Source of the DNA: Burkholderiales bacterium
GTDB lineage: Bacteria > Pseudomonadota > Gammaproteobacteria > Burkholderiales > Burkholderiaceae
Reading direction: 5' to 3'
Assembly (NCBI GenBank): GCA_947447845.1
Contig: CANFNO010000245.1
Location: 1 to 5,365 of the forward strand
DNA length: 5,365 nucleotides
A model generated the notes under the pieces. The model was not told the origin of the DNA. It saw only the letters and a list, made by a program, of their open reading frames with translations, and searched no databases. A program made the position numbers and the translations under genes. Positions 1 to 5,365 of this stretch are shown here, piece after piece (position 1 is the stretch's first letter; each line of letters opens with the position of its first letter).

Positions 1-1
1 G

Positions 2-1561
2 GGCGAAGCGCGGGTGCGGGTGGTGGGCTTTGGCGTGTATATCTGGAACGTGACACAGACCACAGCAGTCATCCGCCTGCTCAAAGAACAATGCCCGCAT
101 GTGAAAGTGGTAATCGGCGGGCCGGAGGTCAGCCATGAGTGGCAGCATCAGGAGAAGCAAAACCTGGCTGGGCCTGGCGCAGCCGGAACTGGGGTTGGGG
201 TTGGGGTTGGGGACAATCTGATTTCTCTGGCCGATTATTTGATTACCGGCTGGGGCGACGTGAGCTTTCCCAAGCTGTGCCGCGCCCTGGTGCATGGCCC
301 GCAGCCGCTGATGAAGGTCATCGCGGGTGAGCAACCGCCATTGGATGAGGTCGATTTGCCCTACGACCTGTACAGCGCCACGGATCTGGCGCAGCGCGTG
401 TTGTACGTGGAAGCCTCGCGCGGTTGTCCCTTCAAGTGCGCCTTCTGCCTGAGCGCGCTGGACAAGACGGCCTGGGCCTTTGAGCTGGAACCGTTTCTGG
501 CAGCACTGGCCAAGTTATACGAACGCGGCGCGCGCAACTTCAAGTTTGTTGATCGCACCTTCAACCTCAAGGTGGAAACGTCGGTGCGCATCCTGCAGTT
601 CTTTCTGGACCGCTTGCAGACGGCACCCGAAAAGAAGTTGTTTCTGCATTTTGAGCTGGTGCCCGACCATTTGCCGGATGCGTTGAAGGCGATGGTGGCG
701 CAGTTCCCGACTGGGGTGCTGCAGTTCGAAATCGGCATCCAAACCTTTAACCCGGCGGTTCAAAGCCGCATTGCGCGCCGGCAAGACAACGCCAAAACGG
801 GTGACAACATCCGCTGGTTGCTGGAACACACAAGTGCCCACCTGCATACCGATTTGATTTTCGGCCTGCCCGGTGAAAGTTGGGAAAGTTTTGCCGAGGG
901 CTTTGACCGCCTCTACGCGCTGGGGTCGCACGAAATCCAGTTAGGCGTGCTCAAGCGCCTGCGCGGCACACCACTGGCCCAACGCAGTTTGCCTGGGGCC
1001 GTGGCCGAGGACGGCATGCTCTACGCCGCCGAGCCGCCTTACACGGTGCTGCAAACGGGCGCCGTCACGGCAGAGCAGGTGCAAAGCTTTACGCGCATGG
1101 CGCGCTATTGGGATCTGCTGGTGAACTCCGGGCGCTTCGGCCAGAGCAGCCGTTTGTTGCTGCAAGGGGAAAGTGCTTTTGCAGAGTGGGCGGCTTTCTC
1201 GCAGTGGCTGTGGCAGCGCAGCGCCAGCACCCACCAACTTACGCCCGAGATGCTGGTGGACGCCGTGTTTGACTACCTGACCGTTCAGCGCTTGCTGCCC
1301 GCTGAAACGGCACGCAGCGCCTTGCTGGCCGACTACCTGGCCAGCGGTGCACGCTCCAACCCGCTAGCTTTGCAGGGGTTGTTGCCGCGACGTGAGAAGA
1401 GCCAGCAGCAGAAGCCTGCGACACAACACAAGTCAGCGGCTCAGCGGCAAAGCCGACATCAAGTGGCGCAAATTGCAGCACCAGTTCCACCTGCGATCAC
1501 TGCGGTTGATGAACTGAAAACAGCGTTGTCAGATAATTTCGTCTCTCCTTCCACGCTCTAA
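2..1561 (+). CDS. B12-binding domain radical SAM protein, DUF4080 type (5' end cut off by the window)
   Basis: Radical SAM enzyme of the cobalamin-binding-domain class; the substrate is unknown. The frame is open from base 2, so the true start and the first part of the B12-binding domain lie upstream. Numbering from the first in-window GTG (base 14), residues 1-42 form the end of a Rossmann-like B12-binding domain closing in IGGPEVSHE. The radical SAM cluster motif CPFKCAFC follows, with cysteines at 138, 142 and 145 (bases 425-448), which bind a [4Fe-4S] cluster and SAM. LIFGLPGES at about 283-291 is a typical late strand of the radical SAM barrel. The segment FTRMARYWDLLVNSGRF (about 359-376) is characteristic of the DUF4080 C-terminal domain. 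The last 55 or so residues are a Q/A/S-rich, probably disordered tail. Residues about 43-70 look like an insertion and hold a GV repeat encoded by a G-tract hexamer repeat. The creatininase-family gene starts 10 bases after the TAA. Family assignment is secure; function is not. Confidence 0.9.
   Translation, partial: GEARVRVVGFGVYIWNVTQTTAVIRLLKEQCPHVKVVIGGPEVSHEWQHQEKQNLAGPGAAGTGVGVGVGDNLISLADYLITGWGDVSFPKLCRALVHGPQPLMKVIAGEQPPLDEVDLPYDLYSATDLAQRVLYVEASRGCPFKCAFCLSALDKTAWAFELEPFLAALAKLYERGARNFKFVDRTFNLKVETSVRILQFFLDRLQTAPEKKLFLHFELVPDHLPDALKAMVAQFPTGVLQFEIGIQTFNPAVQSRIARRQDNAKTGDNIRWLLEHTSAHLHTDLIFGLPGESWESFAEGFDRLYALGSHEIQLGVLKRLRGTPLAQRSLPGAVAEDGMLYAAEPPYTVLQTGAVTAEQVQSFTRMARYWDLLVNSGRFGQSSRLLLQGESAFAEWAAFSQWLWQRSASTHQLTPEMLVDAVFDYLTVQRLLPAETARSALLADYLASGARSNPLALQGLLPRREKSQQQKPATQHKSAAQRQSRHQVAQIAAPVPPAITAVDELKTALSDNFVSPSTL
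191..212 (+). repeat. (GGGGTT)3GGGG telomere-like hexamer repeat, potential G-quadruplex
   Basis: Four uninterrupted G4 tracts are separated by TT, the same unit as the Tetrahymena telomere repeat. This fits the strictest intramolecular G-quadruplex pattern (four tracts of at least three G with short loops). It lies on the coding strand inside the radical SAM gene, so both the DNA and the mRNA could fold. The unit is two codons long (GGG GTT, Gly-Val) and encodes residues G60 to G66, so gain or loss of a unit keeps the reading frame. Folding and any biological effect are inference. Confidence 0.9.
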
Positions 1562-1571
1562 GATAGATGCC

Positions 1572-2414
1572 ATGAGAACCACATCACGATTCTGGGCCGA
1601 CTGGACCGCACGCGATTTTGCCCTGGCGCATGCCCATGGCCGCATGGCGCAGACCATTGCCATCCTGCCCGTGGCCGCCACGGAGCAGCATGGCCCGCAT
1701 TTACCTTTGGCTGTGGATACGGCACTGGTGGATGGTGTGATTGCTGCCGCAGTGCCGCACATCGCCCCAGACGTCCCGGCGCTTTTCTTGCCGACGCAGG
1801 CAGTGGGTTTTAGTCCCGAACACGCCGCCTTTGTCGGCACGCTCACGCTCAAGTCGGAGACCATCATCCGGTTTTGGACCGACATTGCCGAGAGCGTGGC
1901 CGCCGCCGGTGTGCGCAAGTTGGTGCTGTTCAATTCGCACGGCGGCCAGGTTGGTTTGCTGGATGTGGTGGCGCGTGATCTGCGCGCACGCTTGGGGCTG
2001 CTGGTCTACAGCGTCAACTGGTTTGGCCTGCCGCTGACCGGGCCGCAGGGTGAAGATGTCAATACGCTTTTCAGTGCGCACGAGCACCGCTTTGGCATCC
2101 ACGCTGGTGAGATCGAAACCTCGATGATGCTGGCGCTAAGCCCTGAGAATGTCGACATGGCGCAGGCGCAGAACTTTGCCTCCACATCCGAAGATCGCTC
2201 CAAGGCTTATGCCCTTCTAGGCAACGGCAAGAGCGCCAAGCTGGCCTGGCAGATGCAGGACTACAACGCCGCAGGTGCAGTGGGCAATGCGGCTGCAGCC
2301 ACGCCCGAAAAAGGCCGCGCCGTGTTGGATGCCGCTGGCCGCGCACTGGCGCAGATGCTGTCCGAGTTGCACCAGTTGCCGATGGACACGCTGGTCGACA
2401 CACCTAAGTTGTAG
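1572..2414 (+). CDS. Creatininase (creatinine amidohydrolase) family metallohydrolase
   Basis: A 280-residue cytoplasmic protein of normal family length. The hallmark N-terminal block is clear: ILPVAATEQHGPHLPL followed by VDT, giving metal-site residues E38, H40 and D49. The next block is FNSHGGQ with H123, the equivalent of the family NGHGGN motif. HAGEIETSMML (177-187) supplies the conserved acidic residues near the active site. The family hydrolyses C-N bonds in cyclic or linear amides. Members include creatininase, the FAPy-type deformylase ArfB and the mycofactocin peptidase MftE, so the substrate cannot be read from sequence. The ATG at 1572 is preferred because RFWADWTARDF just after it matches the usual family N-terminus. 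An ATG at 1567 hits a stop at once. No good Shine-Dalgarno precedes it and the radical SAM stop is 10 bases upstream, so co-transcription and perhaps translational coupling are likely. It converges with the histidine phosphatase gene across 20 bases. Confidence 0.93.
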   Translation: MRTTSRFWADWTARDFALAHAHGRMAQTIAILPVAATEQHGPHLPLAVDTALVDGVIAAAVPHIAPDVPALFLPTQAVGFSPEHAAFVGTLTLKSETIIRFWTDIAESVAAAGVRKLVLFNSHGGQVGLLDVVARDLRARLGLLVYSVNWFGLPLTGPQGEDVNTLFSAHEHRFGIHAGEIETSMMLALSPENVDMAQAQNFASTSEDRSKAYALLGNGKSAKLAWQMQDYNAAGAVGNAAAATPEKGRAVLDAAGRALAQMLSELHQLPMDTLVDTPKL

Positions 2415-2434
2415 AACTTGAACCGGTTGCGCGT

Positions 2435-3121
2435 CTAGGCGTAGCTGATCCACTCTGCCAGTTGGGGCGCGTCCAGATGCGGCAGGGTGTTGAAGGTCAG
2501 CAGCGAGTGTCGCTTCGGGTTGAAGGCAAACTCGCTTACCGCCGTATTGCGCAACCGCATATTCAGCTCGACAAAGGCCTCGGGGCTGGTGCCCAGAAGT
2601 TGCGCCACGGCCGTGCCAATCGGCCCTCCACTGCTAACCAGCAACACATTGCCTTTGCACTCAGTGCGCACATGGTCTAGTGCGGCACAAATGCCTTGCA
2701 CAAAGTCGGCATAGCTGGGCATACCTTGCGGCACGACTGCGCCGCTGGCCCATTGCCGCAACCCATCGCGCAACAGGCGAAAGTGCGCACGATAGGCCTC
2801 CGGCGTCAGGGGCTTTGCATGCGGGCCTGGGTGGACGCTGGAAATCACGGCCTCGCTGTCGTATTCATTCAACCCGGGCCAGATTGAAGGCGTCAATGCT
2901 GGCGCTGTAGCGTCACCGCCGGCCATGCCACTTTGGATGTGGCCCCAAGTCTGCGCATGGCGTTTCAGGCTACCGGTCAGCACCGCCTCAAACTGCAGAC
3001 CCTTTGCGGCGAAGTATTGGCCCAGGCGCAGGCTCTGACGCGCTCCCAGTTCGCTCAAATTGTCGTAGTCGTCCGCACCCAGCGAGGCTTGTCCATGGCG
3101 GACTAAAAAAAGTGTTCCCAT
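2435..3121 (-). CDS. Histidine phosphatase (phosphoglycerate mutase-like) family protein with Ser at the second His position
   Basis: A 228-residue protein starting GTLFLVRHGQAS, with the RHG signature (R8, H9 as the phosphate-accepting histidine, G10) and a second phosphate-pocket arginine in SLKRHAQT (R54). E86 in LNEYD sits where the family acid often lies. The C-terminal block reads LLVSSGGPIGTA (about 160-171) where classical members have HGG, so S164 replaces the second catalytic histidine. From memory, a TSGG/SSGG variant is common among proteobacterial members; whether they are active phosphatases is unclear to me. I chose the ATG at 3121 because the RHG strand normally begins a few residues after the start. 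An in-frame TTG at 3139 would add six residues. Neither has a clear ribosome binding site. The TIGR03790 gene ends 60 bases upstream on the same strand, so the two may share a transcript. The substrate is unknown. Confidence 0.9.
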   Translation of the reverse strand: MGTLFLVRHGQASLGADDYDNLSELGARQSLRLGQYFAAKGLQFEAVLTGSLKRHAQTWGHIQSGMAGGDATAPALTPSIWPGLNEYDSEAVISSVHPGPHAKPLTPEAYRAHFRLLRDGLRQWASGAVVPQGMPSYADFVQGICAALDHVRTECKGNVLLVSSGGPIGTAVAQLLGTSPEAFVELNMRLRNTAVSEFAFNPKRHSLLTFNTLPHLDAPQLAEWISYA

Positions 3122-3181
3122 GCGCTGGAATGTAATCAAAGCCAGTTGGTGCTGCGGTCATGCGGGAGACAAGGCAGGCCA

Positions 3182-4297
3182 CTAAAAGGGTGCAGCGAGC
3201 GGTTCACCAATGAAAACGCCCTGCGTGGGCCACGCCACACTGCGCCAATAGGATTCGATGGCGGTTGCGCCCTGGATGTAGTTCAGCAGCAGGATTTGCG
3301 GGTGCGGGAACTTCTGCACAAAGTTGCATGGCTCGCTGACCGTGCCATAACTTGCCGTGGCACCGGACTCCAGCCAATCCAGTGCGCTCATTTGCCCCGA
3401 GTTGTCCAACAGCCTGCCACCAAACGATGTCAAATGATCTGCCAAGGCCCCTGGCAGCCACTCCACCCTATCAAGGTTTGGCACATGGGTGAGGCCGGTC
3501 TCATACAGGAAAACACGAGGCGTGCCACCGTCGTCGTTGCCCTCGTGAACAACCACTTTAAGCCCCTTGCTTGGCACCTCCTTCGGTGGCGGGTACAACT
3601 TGGCTCGCACATTGCGGGCGGCATCGGTGGTGCTGACGAACAGCGCAGTGGCCATCGGCACACCAATCTTTCCCAACTGCTGGTCAGACGAAATGCCCCG
3701 CTCAATCAGGGCTTTGGCAGATGCGACGCTGCGAGACGCCAACAGCATGGATGGGCGCATGCCGTGCTCGGTAAATGGCTTTGAGGATGGTGAATTGAAG
3801 AGCGGTGAGGCGCGATTGGGTAAGCAGCCTTTGTTGCAGAACTGCGGCGCATAGCCGGTGGTTATTGCCGAGGTGATGGAGTTGCATTCGACAGCGTATG
3901 GTTGTGTCCACGCAAGCGCCAAAGCCTGCACCTGCGAGCCCATGAACTCCCGGATTTGCCCAGAGAGTGCGCCAAACTCAGCCTCGTTCAATTGGGCCTT
4001 GACCGGCAACTCGAGGCGCAGCACTTGTGCATCAGGAATGCCACGGCGGCGTGCATAGTATTCGCCGACTTCGACCGAATAGGGGTCGGCCGTATTGATG
4101 ACCAGGCCCATGTCCTGCGCCGTCAATCGGCCGTGAATTTTGGGAATCGACAACCATTCGCGTGATGGCGGTGATGGCGGTTTGATCAATGTCGTCTGGG
4201 CGTTGGTCGCGGTAGAAATGACAGCGCCGATAAGCACCGAACTGATCATCGAAGCCAGGTGTTTTAGACGACACCTTGTTGTTTTGTGAGTGTGCAT
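3182..4297 (-). CDS. TIGR03790 family protein, secreted, function unknown
   Basis: A 371-residue exported protein. The N-terminus has basic residues (K5, R8, R10, K12), a hydrophobic core at about 14-30 and a plausible signal peptidase I site after TNA (residue 33). A short Pro/Ser stretch, PPSPPS (40-45), follows. The mature part opens with MGLVINTADPYSVEVGEYYA (63-82) then RRRGIP, the recognisable start of the TIGR03790 family, and ends with GATASYGTVSEPC and GVFIGEPLAAPF, the family C-terminal pattern. Cysteines at 138, 154 and 158 could form disulfides outside the cytoplasm. No C-terminal PEP-CTERM anchor or other membrane segment is seen, so it is probably periplasmic or released. As I recall the family description, members occur sporadically and only in genomes that also carry an exosortase. 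The ATG at 4297 is preferred because it gives a complete signal peptide; M17 would remove its basic part. The RES toxin gene lies 69 bases upstream on the same strand. Confidence 0.88.
   Translation of the reverse strand: MHTHKTTRCRLKHLASMISSVLIGAVISTATNAQTTLIKPPSPPSREWLSIPKIHGRLTAQDMGLVINTADPYSVEVGEYYARRRGIPDAQVLRLELPVKAQLNEAEFGALSGQIREFMGSQVQALALAWTQPYAVECNSITSAITTGYAPQFCNKGCLPNRASPLFNSPSSKPFTEHGMRPSMLLASRSVASAKALIERGISSDQQLGKIGVPMATALFVSTTDAARNVRAKLYPPPKEVPSKGLKVVVHEGNDDGGTPRVFLYETGLTHVPNLDRVEWLPGALADHLTSFGGRLLDNSGQMSALDWLESGATASYGTVSEPCNFVQKFPHPQILLLNYIQGATAIESYWRSVAWPTQGVFIGEPLAAPF
4162..4179. repeat. Two tandem copies of a 9-base unit (GTGATGGCG)
   Basis: GTGATGGCG occurs twice in direct tandem. 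Read on the minus strand it encodes the Pro-Pro-Ser Pro-Pro-Ser stretch directly after the predicted signal peptide of the TIGR03790 protein. The unit is three codons, so copy number can change without a frameshift. It is probably a small linker duplication. Confidence 0.85.
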
Positions 4298-4366
4298 CGA
4301 TCTGATTCTTGCACGCCACGGCCTTCAGGGATAAAAACGAAACCTACCGAATCCCGCGAAGACACC

Positions 4367-4846
4367 TCAAGCAAAAAGCCGTGGGTCAAACACAAAGGGA
4401 TTGCGCTCCAACACCACGTTGATGTCGCGGTAATGCGGATGTGCGGGGTTTAACAGCAGGTTGCGCTCGTTGGGCTCGACGTAGGAGGGCACCCAAAGCC
4501 CCAGACTCACTCCGCTGGATAGCCACTGCATGCCCAGGGACTGCGTACTTGCCTCGTCGTGGCGCCAACCGCTTTTCAAGCCCCAATCGTTGGCTTCCAG
4601 CAGTGTGGCGTCGGCGCCTATCTCCAACCGCATGAGGGCCTGGTTTTTTGGGGTCGCGCCATTGCAATGCACGCGCTTTTCGAGTTGGCACAAGGCCCGG
4701 CTGGAGCCTGCATAAACCACTTGCAACTGGCCTTTGCTATGCCAGCGCCCGTTGCCCAGCGTGGAGCCAAAGCCCAGGGAATGCAGAAGCTGTGAGGTCG
4801 GAGGTGCCGGGTTTTCGCAATAGCCAATGCGCCAGACTTCCGTCAA
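4367..4846 (-). CDS. RES-domain toxin (NAD+-degrading) of an Xre-RES toxin-antitoxin pair
   Basis: A 159-residue RES-domain protein of typical length. The name residues are visible: R34 in GNGRWHSKG, Y45 in VVYAGSS, E56 in CQLEKRVH and S121 in WVPSYVEPNERN, followed by the conserved LLLNPAHP block. RES toxins such as MbcT of Mycobacterium tuberculosis and Res of Pseudomonas putida destroy cellular NAD+; MbcT does so by phosphorolysis. Growth arrest through NAD+ loss is therefore the expected activity here. The start codon is TTG (bases 4846-4844), chosen because VWRIGY at residues 4-9 is the usual domain start and no ATG is available before residue 72. The TTG overlaps the antitoxin stop by four bases (TTGA), which suggests translational coupling that keeps toxin output below antitoxin output. 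All key residues are present, so the toxin looks intact. Confidence 0.93.
   Translation of the reverse strand: MTEVWRIGYCENPAPPTSQLLHSLGFGSTLGNGRWHSKGQLQVVYAGSSRALCQLEKRVHCNGATPKNQALMRLEIGADATLLEANDWGLKSGWRHDEASTQSLGMQWLSSGVSLGLWVPSYVEPNERNLLLNPAHPHYRDINVVLERNPFVFDPRLFA
4843..4846 (-). promoter_or_regulatory. TTGA stop/start overlap coupling antitoxin and toxin translation
   Basis: The antitoxin stop TGA (4845-4843) and the toxin start TTG (4846-4844) share bases. No strong Shine-Dalgarno precedes the TTG; the bases just before it read GGCGGTGTGGT. Toxin translation therefore probably depends on ribosomes finishing the antitoxin. The overlap is seen directly; coupling is inference. Confidence 0.6.
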
Positions 4847-5358
4847 ACCACACCGCCGTATTTCACCGCCACCAGAATGTCCTTTGCACGTTGGGCGCCA
4901 AACGAAGTTTTGGTGGCTTCGAGCGGGCTTTCGCCGTCCAGCATCGGGTGTGGTCGGCGCAGCCAGTTGGCGGCGTCTTCATCGGACTCAAACGCATCGC
5001 TGGCCATCTCGTCGAGTTCCAGCAGGCGCAGCACGCCTTCGGCCGAGTGCATGGGCAGCAACTGGTCTTTGGCGGCGCGTCGGTTGACGGTGGTGCGGTC
5101 CAGATCCAGATAGTCCACAACCTGGCCTTTGCCCACACCCAGGTAATCGCTTAAGGGGCCTATGGCTTTACTCGAGATGCCGTTTTTGACGATGCGGTAG
5201 GCACTGCTGCTGTTCAGACCCAACATCTTCCCGTGAGCCACGACGCGCACGGGGGAAGTGGCAGCCTTGGGCGCATCGACGATGTAGGTCCAGACCTGTT
5301 CACGGGCTTCGGCCCGGGTGACCAGAGGTGGGAGCATGGGCGGTGTTTCGATAAACAT
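4843..5358 (-). CDS. Xre/MbcA/ParS-type antitoxin, DUF2384 toxin-binding domain
   Basis: A 171-residue antitoxin encoded upstream of, and overlapping, the RES toxin. Residues about 60-98 (GISSKAIGPLSDYLGV, then VVDYLDLDRTTVNRR) form an Xre-like helix-turn-helix with the leading GIS seen in this family. Residues about 104-171 are the DUF2384 toxin-binding domain: SAEGVLRLLELDEMASDAF, NWLRRPHPMLDGESPLE and TSFGAQRAKDILVAVKYGGV. In characterised pairs this C-terminus plugs the RES active site and the complex represses its own promoter. That promoter would lie upstream of 5358, outside the window. The first 59 residues are a variable extension. The start could be ATG 5358, ATG 5337 (residue 8), or a codon beyond the window edge, since only seven bases precede 5358 and no ribosome binding site can be judged. 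The C-terminal family assignment is firm. Confidence 0.9.
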   Translation of the reverse strand: MFIETPPMLPPLVTRAEAREQVWTYIVDAPKAATSPVRVVAHGKMLGLNSSSAYRIVKNGISSKAIGPLSDYLGVGKGQVVDYLDLDRTTVNRRAAKDQLLPMHSAEGVLRLLELDEMASDAFESDEDAANWLRRPHPMLDGESPLEATKTSFGAQRAKDILVAVKYGGVV

Positions 5359-5365
5359 GGTGCAA

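Noticed and set aside
2406..2419. Small inverted repeat AAGTT-GTAG-AACTT at the convergent gene ends
   Set aside because: Only five A/T-rich base pairs overlapping the creatininase stop codon, with no following T-run; too weak to call a terminator. The AACCGGTT palindrome at 2421-2428 also has no supporting context.
3182..3400. Resemblance of the TIGR03790 C-terminal pattern to gingipain/caspase-like (clan CD) peptidases
   Set aside because: The glycine-rich GATASYGTVSEP block is suggestive, but I see no His-Gly plus catalytic Cys arrangement, so no peptidase activity is claimed.
3146..3784. A 212-codon open frame on the plus strand opposite the TIGR03790 gene
   Set aside because: It is antisense to a gene with a clear family match and signal peptide, and its translation has no recognisable domain. 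Long antisense frames are expected at this GC content.
4298..4366. Possible minus-strand promoter upstream of the TIGR03790 gene (TTCGCG, about 18 bases, TTTTAT)
   Set aside because: The -35 matches consensus at only three of six positions and the -10 at four of six. Such matches arise easily by chance.
4648..5154. A 168-codon open frame on the plus strand opposite the toxin-antitoxin genes
   Set aside because: It spans the junction of two well-supported minus-strand genes and its translation resembles no family I know. Treated as a shadow.

Overview
The window reads as ordinary high-GC betaproteobacterial chromosome, most likely Burkholderiales and close to Comamonadaceae (Rhodoferax/Polaromonas type). 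This placement rests on G/C-ending codons, tightly packed genes and the look of the proteins, not on a database search. Six protein genes fill almost the whole window. No gap is longer than about 70 bases, and I see no tRNA, rRNA, insertion sequence, CRISPR array or convincing terminator.

Left arm, plus strand (2-2414): the 3' part of a B12-binding-domain radical SAM protein of the DUF4080 type, cut by the window edge, followed 10 bases later by a creatininase/creatinine amidohydrolase-family metallohydrolase. They are probably co-transcribed. The radical SAM gene carries a perfect telomere-like G-tract repeat, (GGGGTT)3GGGG, inside what looks like an inserted glycine/valine loop.

Right arm, minus strand, read from the right edge inward: an Xre/MbcA/ParS-type antitoxin (5358-4843) and an overlapping RES-domain toxin (4846-4367, TTG start). 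Together they form a complete type II toxin-antitoxin operon whose promoter lies just outside the window. Then comes a secreted TIGR03790-family protein of unknown function (4297-3182), a family that, as I recall, is tied to exosortase-bearing genomes. Last is a histidine phosphatase-family protein (3121-2435) with the usual second catalytic histidine replaced by serine. The two arms converge at about 2415-2434.

The best-understood system is the Xre-RES module, predicted to kill or arrest cells by consuming NAD+ when the antitoxin is lost. I found no clear evidence of an undescribed multi-gene system. The most unusual points are the G-quadruplex-type repeat in the radical SAM gene, the radical SAM plus creatininase pairing, and the exosortase-associated orphan protein.
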